Assembly (NCBI RefSeq): GCF_051131155.1
Contig: NZ_CP159508.1
Span: forward strand, 62,001-126,000
Source of the DNA: Pseudanabaena minima
GTDB lineage: Bacteria > Cyanobacteriota > Cyanobacteriia > Pseudanabaenales > Pseudanabaenaceae
Direction of reading: 5' to 3'
Length of the DNA: 64,000 nucleotides
Made by a program: the position numbers and the translations under genes. Every line of letters begins with the position of its first letter. Positions within the stretch are counted from its first letter, which is position 1. Under the pieces are notes generated by a model. It was not told where the DNA came from, ran no database searches, and was given only the letters and a program-made list of their open reading frames with translations. Below, one piece after another: positions 1-8,607 of this stretch.

Positions 1-893
1 CTTCGCCCGCCTATGCCCTTGTGGGAATGGCGGCAGTTTTGGCAGGAACAGTTCGTGCCCCCTTAACATCTGTATTGCTGCTATTTGAAATGACTCGCGA
101 CTACCGCATCGTTTTACCATTGATGGCAGCCGTAGGACTCTGTGCATGGGTACTTGACCAAATTGATTCATCAAAATCCGCTGATCGGATGATTATGCAA
201 TGGTCTGGTCTACCCGCCGACATCGAAGTCCTTGAAAAAATCAAAATTGCCGAAGTCATGACACTCAATCCTGCATCGGTTAAATATTCAATGCCTTTAA
301 TGCAAGCCGCCCAATTTATCACCAGTGGCTACCACCATAGCGCCTTAGTATTAGATGAAATTAACCACTTGCAAGGGATTTTAACCACTCAAGACTTAAA
401 ACGTTTGCTATCAGCACCTGCAACTGATCGCCCCCTTGAAGACATGACTGTCCAAAATATTTGTACCAGTGAGGTAATCTGTACTTTTGCTGATGAGTCT
501 CTTGCTGAAGCTTTAAAACGTATGGCAACAAGGGATTTACGCCAGATGCCTGTAGTTGATCGCCACCAACCCAAGCGGGTAATTGGGATGGTAGATCGGC
601 TGGCGATTACCACAGCCTACAATACAGCACTAACAAAACGAGCGATTACTGCTAGAATTACAGCGACTAAATCGACTGTACCTATTGCGAATAATACTTA
701 TACAGCTATAACTAACGTTGCTAGTAATGGTTCTAGTAATATTTCGAGCAATAGTGCTAATGACAAGAGCAACGATAAAGACAATAATTTAAGTAATTTA
801 AATAATTCTCTAAGTAACACTTTAGATAGCACTTCAAACAATAACTTAAACAGAGAGTCAGATATTCATAGTTCTGAGGCGATTTCCTCTTAA
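1..893 (+). CDS. ClC-family chloride channel/transporter with CBS pair, 3' part
   Basis: The 5' end lies outside the window. The frame is open from base 3, so no start is claimed. The first visible residues carry the conserved late-helix ClC signature (GMAAVLAGTVRAPLTS followed by LLLFEMTRDY) and a last membrane segment. Two CBS domains follow (starting near MTLNPASV and near ICTSEVIC), the usual cytoplasmic regulatory pair of ClC proteins that binds adenine nucleotides. The protein ends in a tail of about 80 residues very rich in Asn and Ser, which is not part of the family fold and is probably disordered. ClC proteins move chloride, often in exchange for protons, across the plasma membrane. 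The family call is firm; channel versus antiporter cannot be decided without the upstream gating glutamate region. Confidence 0.9.
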   Translation, partial: SPAYALVGMAAVLAGTVRAPLTSVLLLFEMTRDYRIVLPLMAAVGLCAWVLDQIDSSKSADRMIMQWSGLPADIEVLEKIKIAEVMTLNPASVKYSMPLMQAAQFITSGYHHSALVLDEINHLQGILTTQDLKRLLSAPATDRPLEDMTVQNICTSEVICTFADESLAEALKRMATRDLRQMPVVDRHQPKRVIGMVDRLAITTAYNTALTKRAITARITATKSTVPIANNTYTAITNVASNGSSNISSNSANDKSNDKDNNLSNLNNSLSNTLDSTSNNNLNRESDIHSSEAISS

Positions 894-947
894 AATTTAC
901 GCAGAGATTGTCTTAAATATCTGGCAATTAGCCCAAACAAGGATGTC

Positions 948-1538
948 ATGGATAGCGAAGAAATACTAATTGAATTTGTGGGAAATGGCGATCGCGCCAA
1001 TGGTGAGTCGATTAAATCGATCAGCACTACTAAGATTAAAGACAGCATTCAAAGACTTGCTAGCTTGGTGCAGCAACTCGCTACAGACAGCTCGCCAAGT
1101 CATGCCAATGGGTTAGCGCTAGATGAGGTCGAGATTTCGATCAAACTCACAGATACAGGCGAAGCAATTTTATTAGGTGATGGTCAAAGTAATGGAGCCA
1201 TGACTTTACGGTTTCGTCGTCCTCAAAAAGGATTAGCGATCGCCAGTGGTGAACCATCTACTCAATTACAAGCACTCACTTCTAGCACAGGCGTTGACTA
1301 TACCAAGTTAAGAGCCTTGCTATCCAGTGGTAAATGGCAAGCCGCAAATCAAGAAACATGGAATGTGATGTGTCATGCTGCACGTAAAAATATTGGTTCA
1401 GTGTTGACAGCCGAAGAGATTAAACAAATTTCCTGCGACGACTTGCAAATCATTGATAACCTGTGGCGGCAGTATAGTCAGGGTCGCTACGGATTCAGCG
1501 CTCAAAATCAGATCTATATGTCATCAATTCTGGGATAA
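948..1538 (+). CDS. GUN4-domain protein with N-terminal Trypco/Pepco-like domain
   Basis: A protein of 196 residues. The C-terminal half (about 115-196) matches the GUN4 fold signature: LRALLSSGKWQAANQET, then a conserved CDDLQIIDNLW and YGFSAQNQIY. Classical GUN4 binds protoporphyrins and stimulates magnesium chelatase, but many cyanobacterial GUN4-like domains sit in signalling or conflict-type proteins. The N-terminal part (about 1-95) has a short beta strand, a helix and a strand pair (LDEVEISIKL, then ILLGDG and MTLRFRR). This resembles the small Trypco/Pepco-type domains that accompany effector modules. That second call is from pattern memory and is less certain. An AAGGATG-like ribosome site precedes the ATG. 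It is unlikely to be the main chlorophyll GUN4, because the N-terminal helical bundle of that protein is absent. Confidence 0.7.
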   Translation: MDSEEILIEFVGNGDRANGESIKSISTTKIKDSIQRLASLVQQLATDSSPSHANGLALDEVEISIKLTDTGEAILLGDGQSNGAMTLRFRRPQKGLAIASGEPSTQLQALTSSTGVDYTKLRALLSSGKWQAANQETWNVMCHAARKNIGSVLTAEEIKQISCDDLQIIDNLWRQYSQGRYGFSAQNQIYMSSILG

Positions 1539-1687
1539 GTATATGGACGTAATTAATTACAATCCAAGCCTGTAAAGTTTAGCTTCGCAAGGATGTGCAA
1601 CTCTACAGGTTTGGGTAATTTATTTGCACAGGTACTTAGTAACTTCATCATCTCAATTTACAAGGCAAATCATAAGGGGTTAGTGTC

Positions 1688-2842
1688 ATGGATCAGGATA
1701 AGCAAAAACAGATTACAGGCTATTTCATTGAGGAGGCAAAAGAACATCTCCAGACAATTGAATCAGGGCTACTCAATTTGCAATCACTGATGGGTAACTC
1801 TGAGTCGGTTAATGAAATATTCCGAGCGGCTCACTCAATTAAGGGGGGAGCAGCCATGCTGGGGTTTAGTAGCATTCAACATGTTGCTCATAACTTTGAA
1901 GACTATTTTAAAGTTATTCGAGAGAATACTAATTTTCAAGTCGATCAAGATTTACAGACACTTTTTTTACAAGCTTTTGACAAATTACAAGAGCTAGTTG
2001 AACATTTGCAAAGTCCTTATGGGCTAACCAAAGATGCTGTTGATAACGTTATGGCAGGCTCTGATCAAATTTTTGCAAATCTCAAAAATCATCTTCAAAA
2101 TTTAATTTCAGGAAAAGAAACCCAAGGTAATGCACTAGATGGAGAGACAAAAATTGATACAAAAGCCATGGTGACAGCATTTCAGTCGGAAGTACCGCTT
2201 AAATTGCGAAATATGCTGGAGTTATTTAAGCAACCTGATAGTCCTCGTAGCCGTCAAAATCTAGCGGCAATTTGTACTCAGCTACAGCAAATCGGTGATC
2301 ACTTTGGTCTAGCACCTTGGTCAGTGTTGATGGAATCAGTCAACATAGCTGTATCCAATCCTAACAATCAATTTCGCACCCTTGCACCAATTCTCATCAA
2401 AGAAATCAAACAATCTCAGGAGCAAGTTTTAGCGCAGAAAGCTGATCAAATTAAAGCATCACCGCAGTTATTACAATTACTCCCAGCCAATGTCACCAGC
2501 AAGTCACCAGCACCTAAAACGACTTCTTCACAGACTACCAAAGCGGCTAATATTGCTTCGGAGAATACTTCAGCTGATGAGGTGAGTAAGATTTTTGGTG
2601 CAGTCATCGAAGAAGATAAAGCGATGAAAGGTTGGCAAGTCTTTAGCGATTGTGTTGGGTGGCGACAAAATGGAACTTGGATTGCTTCCAATGCTACTTC
2701 TCCTCAAACTGCTCCTGATGGACATTTTCCCACACCACTTTGGTTAGCATCATGGCATCAATCTAAAGATTCTAAAGCTAAAGAGTTTCAAGCTCAGTAT
2801 GCTGCTCTCTTAGCGAAGATTGCTAGCTGTAACATTAATTAA
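1688..2842 (+). CDS. Hpt-domain phosphotransfer protein
   Basis: A protein of 384 residues. An N-terminal histidine phosphotransfer domain (about 1-115) contains HSIKGGAAMLG, with His49 as the expected phospho-acceptor. It resembles the P1 domain of CheA. No kinase core (HATPase) or receiver is present. Residues 150-250 look like a second helical bundle, followed by a Ser/Thr/Lys-rich linker (about 258-300). The last 75 residues form a Trp-rich segment (GWQVFSDCVGWRQ, then PLWLASWHQ) that I do not recognise. The likely role is a phosphate shuttle between hybrid kinases and response regulators. The hybrid kinases at 39417-50803 end in receiver domains and would need such a partner, but pairing them is inference. 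Confidence 0.85.
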   Translation: MDQDKQKQITGYFIEEAKEHLQTIESGLLNLQSLMGNSESVNEIFRAAHSIKGGAAMLGFSSIQHVAHNFEDYFKVIRENTNFQVDQDLQTLFLQAFDKLQELVEHLQSPYGLTKDAVDNVMAGSDQIFANLKNHLQNLISGKETQGNALDGETKIDTKAMVTAFQSEVPLKLRNMLELFKQPDSPRSRQNLAAICTQLQQIGDHFGLAPWSVLMESVNIAVSNPNNQFRTLAPILIKEIKQSQEQVLAQKADQIKASPQLLQLLPANVTSKSPAPKTTSSQTTKAANIASENTSADEVSKIFGAVIEEDKAMKGWQVFSDCVGWRQNGTWIASNATSPQTAPDGHFPTPLWLASWHQSKDSKAKEFQAQYAALLAKIASCNIN

Positions 2843-2863
2843 TTATCTTAAAGAGAATGGAAC

Positions 2864-4912
2864 ATGCAAAGTGCTGCCCATTCTCATAATAAAGTTTTAC
2901 CATTTACATTCAAGAGGGTTGCTTCTGTGAGGAGTCTGTTTGCCACGATTTTAGCGATTAGTGCTAGTACTTCAGCTTTGCCTACGATCGCTAATCCCAT
3001 CAAAGATGTATCTGTTAGTCCCAAATTAACGAACTCTTTAAGTACTATTGCTACTGGAAATATCCAGAACTCTACATCTAGTCAATTTGCCCGACGTTCT
3101 CTTGATCTTGCTAAACAGATTCCCATAGATATAATCGGATTAGTCATGGTTGATCTGAATGTAGACTCTTGGAATGTGTTTGGTAAATCTCAAACTGCCG
3201 ATCCAATTTCTGCGCTTGATCAATTATTGACATTTTTTGGTCAATTTCCCCAAATCTCCATTGCTAAAGACATTCAACCTTGGCTGGGCAAAGAAATGGC
3301 GATCACCTTTGCTGCGAATACTGGGGAGCACCTTGAGTTAACTTTTACAGCCTTATCTCCAATTACAGATGTACAGAAATTTGAGCTTTTTCTGAATAAG
3401 TTAAAAAGTATCAATTTGCCGAAACCAACAGAAACTCTATATCAAAATGTCAAAATTCTAGAATGGCAATTACAAGAAGAATCTATTGGAGCCAAGAAGC
3501 CAGTTCTATCTCAGAAAAAAACAGCAATCGCATTAAAATCTTTGCTAAGTGTCAAGCAAAATAATGCACCTGACACAGATGATCAAGAAGAAGATTCTGA
3601 ATCAGAAGAAGATCCAATTGATCCAAGCATTCCTGACTTTAGCTTAAAAAGCTTGGTGATTGCCAAGTTGCCCAGTGGAATTGCGGTAATTTCTACCAAT
3701 CGCCAAGCAGTTCAGAAAATAATTGATACATCTATTGAAACTCCTGAATTAAGGTTACCGTCTCTAGCTGCTCATCCTCTGTTTTTGAGATCTCTAAATA
3801 ATCCTCTATGGAATCGATCGCTGATTGCAGGTTATGGTGATTTTAAAGGGCTAGGTCAAATTTCTGAGCTTGTGGCTGCGGATCTGCCTGAGACTTCGGA
3901 AATCCCGGGATTTAGTCGTGAAGAATATATTCAAGGCTTGAAGTATACGCTGGGACAGTACAGCAGTTTTGATCTATTCACATGGGTAACTCCCAAAGGT
4001 CTTCGTAGTCAGAGTAATAGCTATTTCTCGGAAGTGCGATCGCCTCTACCCAAGGATACGGAAACTCGTGATCGCCTGCTGTCTTACCTGCCCTCGAATA
4101 TCTATGGAGCAATCACTAGTCGCAATCTCAATCGTCAATGGCAATGGTTTGTGGAAGAGTCAAAAAAGCAACCTTCCTACAAAATTTTTGTTGAAGGACT
4201 GCGAATGCTTACTCCTTTGATTGCTGGTTCTGGATTAGATCTCGACATTGAGAAAGATATTATCTCTTGGATGGATGGAGAATATGCAGTTGTTGTGTTT
4301 CCAAGTGAACACTCTCCTTTTAAAGAAATTGGTGTTGATTTGACCATAGGAGCGTTAATTCGTACATCCAATCCTGAAGCGGCTAATGCAACTCTTGCCA
4401 AATTAGCCAAGTTTTTTACTGGATTTACGGAGATGGATGAAAATATTCTCCAATTGAAAAAGCGTCAGGTAGGTACAACATTACTAACCAGCTTTGAGGT
4501 TCCTGATAATCGAGTCGCTGGTAAAACCCAGAGCATTTTTGCCTATGGCTGGCGCGATCGCCAGACCTTAATGCTAACCTTGGGTGCAAATACTGCATCA
4601 GCTTTTATTCCCATCCCCAAGCCTGCTTTGGCTGAATCAGAGATGTTTCGCGATGCGATCGCTGATATGCCCCAACCAAACTTTGGCTATTTTTATCTCA
4701 ATGCTAATGCGATCGCCAAACAAGTCGTGACATTAGGTCTTCTCTTTACAGCACCTAATTTGGACATTCCACCAAGTCAAGACAAGTCATCGCAACCAGT
4801 AATTCCCGCCGAAATCCAAAAGGCAATTGATCGACTTGGAGGTGCAGTTTTTGTCTATTCCGAAACTAGCGATCACTTTCAGTCTGATTTCTTCCTTGGA
4901 ATAAATCCATAG
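2864..4912 (+). CDS. DUF3352-like exported protein
   Basis: A protein of 682 residues starting 21 bases after the Hpt gene stop, so the two may be co-transcribed. The N terminus has basic residues followed by a hydrophobic stretch (SLFATILAISASTSALPTIA) typical of a signal peptide. The body has the repeated strand-helix architecture of cyanobacterial DUF3352 proteins (WLGKEMAITFAANTGE, LVIAKLPSGIAVIST, and later the second half with DGEYAVVVFPSE). An acidic low-complexity stretch at about residues 243-258 interrupts it. The function of the family is unknown. A periplasmic or membrane-attached location is inferred from the signal peptide. Confidence 0.75.
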   Translation: MQSAAHSHNKVLPFTFKRVASVRSLFATILAISASTSALPTIANPIKDVSVSPKLTNSLSTIATGNIQNSTSSQFARRSLDLAKQIPIDIIGLVMVDLNVDSWNVFGKSQTADPISALDQLLTFFGQFPQISIAKDIQPWLGKEMAITFAANTGEHLELTFTALSPITDVQKFELFLNKLKSINLPKPTETLYQNVKILEWQLQEESIGAKKPVLSQKKTAIALKSLLSVKQNNAPDTDDQEEDSESEEDPIDPSIPDFSLKSLVIAKLPSGIAVISTNRQAVQKIIDTSIETPELRLPSLAAHPLFLRSLNNPLWNRSLIAGYGDFKGLGQISELVAADLPETSEIPGFSREEYIQGLKYTLGQYSSFDLFTWVTPKGLRSQSNSYFSEVRSPLPKDTETRDRLLSYLPSNIYGAITSRNLNRQWQWFVEESKKQPSYKIFVEGLRMLTPLIAGSGLDLDIEKDIISWMDGEYAVVVFPSEHSPFKEIGVDLTIGALIRTSNPEAANATLAKLAKFFTGFTEMDENILQLKKRQVGTTLLTSFEVPDNRVAGKTQSIFAYGWRDRQTLMLTLGANTASAFIPIPKPALAESEMFRDAIADMPQPNFGYFYLNANAIAKQVVTLGLLFTAPNLDIPPSQDKSSQPVIPAEIQKAIDRLGGAVFVYSETSDHFQSDFFLGINP

Positions 4913-4960
4913 TATAAGTAATGGTGGCGCTCGCACCGTCATTACTGTTTGTTTTTTTGA
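4913..4960 (+). terminator. Hairpin terminator after the DUF3352-like gene
   Basis: An imperfect inverted repeat begins right after the stop codon. AGTAATG at the left pairs with CATTACT at the right around a GC-rich centre, and a T-rich run (GTTTGTTTTTTT) follows. It fits a Rho-independent terminator. Confidence 0.6.
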
Positions 4961-5038
4961 AACACTGTATCCTAAGAATTTATAACTGTTTTGCTATGGC
5001 AATCATATATGATTCCCATAGCAATGATGGTTTAACAA

Positions 5039-5638
5039 ATGTCTGATATGTCAACTCAACTGCAAAAATTAGTAATTGCAAGCGGAAATGCTGGCAAGAT
5101 CGAAGAGTTTCGCGCTTATTTAGCAGACTTAGGTGTAACGCTGATTTCCAAACCTGACAGTATTGATGTCGATGAAACAGGTACAACTTTTATTGAGAAC
5201 GCTCATCTCAAAGCTTCTCAAGTCGCGATTGCTACAGGAGAATGGGCGATCGCTGATGACTCTGGATTAGAAGTAATGGCTCTTAATGGCGCTCCAGGAG
5301 TGCTTTCTGCTAGATATGCTGATACAGATAGCGATCGCATTAATCGAGTCTTATCTGAACTTAATCATCACTCCAATCGCGAAGCCCAATTTGTTTGTGC
5401 GATCGCGATCGCCTCACCCGATGGTGCGATCGCTGCTGATGCATTAGGAGTTTGCAAAGGCGAGATCGCCAATGCTCCTCGTGGTAATAATGGATTTGGA
5501 TATGATCCAATTTTCTTAATACCAGAGTTTCAGCAAACCTTTGGTGAAATCCCACCAGAAGTTAAAGCTAAAATAAGTCATCGCGCCAATGCGCTCTCTA
5601 TCCTTCGTTCCAAATTACAATATTTCGTAAATCAGTAA
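5039..5638 (+). CDS. rdgB: XTP/dITP pyrophosphatase (RdgB/HAM1 family)
   Basis: A protein of 199 residues, the normal family length. It hydrolyses non-canonical purine nucleoside triphosphates (XTP, dITP, ITP) to the monophosphate, cleaning the nucleotide pool. The phosphate-binding SGNAGK is at residues 15-20 and the metal/nucleotide motif ADDSGLEV at about 76. The glycine-rich NNGFGYDPIF and the C-terminal SHRANAL are also present. The gene is packed with HIP1 octamers. A second ATG lies three codons downstream, so the exact start is uncertain by a few residues. It stands alone between two hairpin-bearing gaps. Confidence 0.95.
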   Translation: MSDMSTQLQKLVIASGNAGKIEEFRAYLADLGVTLISKPDSIDVDETGTTFIENAHLKASQVAIATGEWAIADDSGLEVMALNGAPGVLSARYADTDSDRINRVLSELNHHSNREAQFVCAIAIASPDGAIAADALGVCKGEIANAPRGNNGFGYDPIFLIPEFQQTFGEIPPEVKAKISHRANALSILRSKLQYFVNQ

Positions 5639-5876
5639 ATTCTTATAGCTATAGCAACGCAAGAGATAGCTAGGACAAATCGCCAAAAAGATAAGTGGCG
5701 GCGAGAAGCGCTGCCACTCAAGCAAAGCTTACATTGCCATACTACTTATTAAACGAATTACAAAATATTTTTTGAAAGTGTTGCAAAGTAACGCTTTCAA
5801 AAAATATCTTGGTTTGGATTTAAGCGTAAGACTTTATCAAAGACTTTTAAAATCCTGTAAAGCAAGGCTTTAAAAT
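5639..5876. repeat. Intergenic region with two hairpins between convergent genes
   Basis: The gap between rdgB and the convergent DHH gene holds an imperfect GC-rich hairpin near 5694-5717 (GTGGCGGC... GCTGCCAC). It also holds a longer one with 18-bp arms at 5765-5782 and 5790-5807 (one G.T pair). Either could end transcription from both sides. A motif beginning ATAGCAACGCAAGAG near 5648 recurs in variant form near 6891. Confidence 0.6.
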
Positions 5877-6842
5877 CTATTCGAGAAACGTCATTGGCTG
5901 AGCCACATTATTTCTGGTAATAATGTCAATTAGTTCCTGTTTAACTTCTTCTGCTTGTTCATTATCAACCTGACAAGTACCAGCATTAGCATGTCCACCA
6001 CCTTCGTACCTCAACATTAACTCACCGATATTGATCGGACAGGTGCGATTGAGAACCGACTTGCCAACTGCAAAAACAGAATTCTGTTTTTGTCTTCCCC
6101 ACATCTGATGAATAGAGATATTACACTGAGGATATAGAGCATATACCATAAAACGATTGCCAGCATAAATCGTTTCTTCCTTCTGCAAGTTCACTATAAC
6201 TAATTTGTCGTGAACTTCTGCACAGTGCTGAATCTGTCTCTTAAATATCTCCTGCTGCACAAAATAAAGATCTACTCTCTCCTTAATATTCGGAAGTTCC
6301 ATAATTTGTTCAATGGTCATGCTCCGACATGCCTCGACCAATTCCATCATTAAGGCATAGTTAGAAATCGTGAACTCACGAAATCTCCCCAAACCTGTCC
6401 GCGAATCCATCAAAAAGCTCAACAATACCCATCCCTGAGGAAGGAGAATGTCATCGATATCAAACTGTGCTGAATCACATTTGTCTACTGCTTGCATCAT
6501 TGCTTGCGAGATCTGTGGAAACTTTAATTTGCCACCATAGTAGTTATAAACAACTCTTGCTGCTGATGGAGCTTCACCTTCGATAATATGGTTTTCAGGA
6601 GTATCATAAATTCGCATCGTTTCACTTGTATGGTGATCAAAGACTAAATATGCACCCTCTATATATGGCAAGTTAGTCAAAATATCGCGATCGCAGACCT
6701 CTACCTTCCCGTCTTGGACATCTTTTGGGTGGACAAATAAGATCTCATCAATCATATCGAGTTCTTTAAGCAACACAGCACTGACGACACCGTCAAAGTC
6801 ACTACGGGTAATTAATCGATATTTTTTGGTTGTGGATGACAT
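5877..6842 (-). CDS. DHH-family phosphoesterase (exopolyphosphatase/oligoribonuclease-like)
   Basis: A protein of 321 residues. The N-terminal DHH domain shows RSDFDG (13-18) in place of the common DxDG metal motif, and the name-giving Asp69-His70-His71 in VFDHHTS. The C-terminal DHHA1 domain carries GGGHANAG (281-288), the substrate-binding signature. Members split phosphoanhydride or phosphodiester bonds in polyphosphate, oligoribonucleotides or cyclic dinucleotide products, using manganese. The substrate of this protein cannot be told from sequence. It is monocistronic, and its 3' end faces rdgB. Confidence 0.85.
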   Translation of the reverse strand: MSSTTKKYRLITRSDFDGVVSAVLLKELDMIDEILFVHPKDVQDGKVEVCDRDILTNLPYIEGAYLVFDHHTSETMRIYDTPENHIIEGEAPSAARVVYNYYGGKLKFPQISQAMMQAVDKCDSAQFDIDDILLPQGWVLLSFLMDSRTGLGRFREFTISNYALMMELVEACRSMTIEQIMELPNIKERVDLYFVQQEIFKRQIQHCAEVHDKLVIVNLQKEETIYAGNRFMVYALYPQCNISIHQMWGRQKQNSVFAVGKSVLNRTCPINIGELMLRYEGGGHANAGTCQVDNEQAEEVKQELIDIITRNNVAQPMTFLE

Positions 6843-7499
6843 ACGCTAATGCCCTTGATAATCTTACAAATATTATGATTCTGTCCATAACTATAGCAAT
6901 GCTTGAGTTAGTTAGGGCAAATCAAATTCAACCTATGCGACTTTTCTGAAAGTGCGTTCTAAGCTCCCATTTCTATGAGTCAGTTTAAAATTAAAACGAA
7001 CTGAGGTTAAGTTAAGTCTGAAGGTAAGGTTAATCAACTAATCTTAATTTTTTGTCTTGTAAGCGTAGCGTGAATTCGATATAGCTATTTGCGCTTCACT
7101 TCGCGCCAGCAATTCTAATTATGAAACCGATTTTGATAATGAGCATTGCTGACTTCGCGCAGTACAAACAGCGCAAAATGGTAAAAATTGCTCTGCGATT
7201 TTTACCATTTTGCGAGTGCGTCGAATTGATGTTAAGTTTAGAGATCGCAGTAAGCAGAGACTTAAATTGTGCAGAAATTACCTTACAGAATTTGGCTCTT
7301 CTGGGGTTTTCGTGTAAATTGTAAAGAAATGATACAATAATCGATGATATGATGAATCTGAAACTGTTGCTTAGAAAGGCTTCTGGAAGATATTAGCTAT
7401 GCTTGCAAACCCAGAAAAGCCAGTTGTTGTTTGGGGTAGAGCTTCGTAAATGTGTTTGCTAGAACGCAATAACTAGAACGCAATAATAAGGGTACTTAT
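6843..7499. other. 657-base gene-poor stretch with a hairpin
   Basis: No convincing gene is seen. Near 6886 there is a copy of the ATAGCAATGCTTGAG motif related to the one at 5648. A 16-bp perfect inverted repeat (arms 7173-7188 and 7198-7213, centred on TTGCTCTGC) accounts for a 67-codon open frame here, which I reject as a gene. Just before the methyltransferase, CTAGAACGCAATA occurs twice in tandem (about 7459-7485). The promoter of the methyltransferase probably lies between 7330 and 7480, but I see no clear boxes. Confidence 0.5.
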
Positions 7500-8327
7500 A
7501 TGGACAGAATAAAATATGCATTAGGTTTGGTATTAGCCAAATTATTTCCTAAAAAAGCTGATGAAATCCGCGAAAATTTTACGATTCCTAATTATCTTTG
7601 GAGTAGCCGAAAAGTCCCTGTTGTTGATAGATTAATTCGGTTTTACCTTGGATGCAAAATAAAAAAGCAAAAGGGTAAGATCTCAGATGAGTTGGAATCA
7701 ATCCATAGAAATTTTTGGAGCAAAGCAGACAAGTATTTTGCTGACACTAAAAATAGAACGGAAGAAGTACATATACCAGCACATAAGAATATCGTTCAAG
7801 GGCTAATCACTTTATTAGAGGATAAAAATATTCAAACTGTGTGCGAATTTGGGACTGGAGATGGAAGTTGGTTGAATTATCTGTCTCAACAATGGACAGT
7901 TGTTAAGAAATTTATTGGGATTGATATATCAGAGCATCAAGTTGATGACAATAATAGAAAGTATAGCCACCTTACATTTGTTAGGTCAGATTTAATTGAA
8001 TGGACTGAGAAAAACGCAACACACAATACCCTATATCATACCTGCGGTGGAGTTCTTGAGTATTTATCGGAAGACTCAGTTAGGCGACTCATTCAGATAT
8101 TGAGAAATCAAGCAAAAGATTCGATAGTATTCTTTATTGAACCTCTTTATGGTGATTATGATATTAACAAAGATATTGCTTCAGAAATAATCAGTTTTGA
8201 ATATTCATACACCCATAACTATGTTCACTTGCTCAAATCAGCAGGCTTTGAAATCATAAGTCATGATGAAAAAGAAGTGGGTTGTTTGGGCAGAATGATT
8301 ATTGTGTTAGCTTATAATAAGGGGTGA
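7500..8327 (+). CDS. Class I SAM-dependent methyltransferase, orphan
   Basis: A protein of 275 residues. A Rossmann-type methyltransferase domain begins near residue 110. Motif I is VCEFGTGDGSW (about 114-124), followed by the acidic GIDIS end of strand 2 and a VRSDLIEW segment. A post-motif-II YHTCGGVLEYL and helix-strand repeats follow. About 100 N-terminal residues are basic and helical (KLFPKKADEIREN) and not part of the core. The gene is AT-rich and lacks the dense HIP1 sites of its neighbours, which hints at recent acquisition. The substrate is unknown. The overall form resembles methyltransferases of surface glycan clusters, but no glycan genes are nearby. Confidence 0.75.
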   Translation: MDRIKYALGLVLAKLFPKKADEIRENFTIPNYLWSSRKVPVVDRLIRFYLGCKIKKQKGKISDELESIHRNFWSKADKYFADTKNRTEEVHIPAHKNIVQGLITLLEDKNIQTVCEFGTGDGSWLNYLSQQWTVVKKFIGIDISEHQVDDNNRKYSHLTFVRSDLIEWTEKNATHNTLYHTCGGVLEYLSEDSVRRLIQILRNQAKDSIVFFIEPLYGDYDINKDIASEIISFEYSYTHNYVHLLKSAGFEIISHDEKEVGCLGRMIIVLAYNKG

Positions 8328-8607
8328 TTTAGGATTTGCAAAAGTATTATGGTGCAACTGTTTTCATACATAGAACTACAGAGTTTCGCGCTTAAACTTA
8401 AATCAATAAATAATTTTGAAAGTGTGGCAAAGCGCCACTTCTAAAATTATTTTCTGTGGGTTGTTTGAGTGGTAGATGATGTAATAATCAAAGAGTGGTC
8501 GCAGATTATTTTTAGTCCGTAAGAAATATCTTAAGTGATCTCCACACTAGTAAAGACTTGCTTATTGAACTACATATTGTAGTTGTAATAGTTTTTAAAA
8601 TAAATTT
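8328..8607. repeat. Intergenic hairpin upstream of gcvT
   Basis: Contains an inverted repeat with 20-base arms (8409-8428 and 8432-8451, three mismatches, AAA loop) of the GC-NNN-GC-apex type seen throughout the window. It may serve as terminator for the methyltransferase gene. No other feature is recognised. Confidence 0.55.

Noticed and set aside
1593..1790. A 65-codon frame before the Hpt gene
   Set aside because: It overlaps a hairpin region and the start of the well-supported Hpt gene in another frame.
7121..7324. A 67-codon plus-strand open frame
   Set aside because: It runs through a perfect 16-bp inverted repeat, has no family resemblance and no ribosome site.
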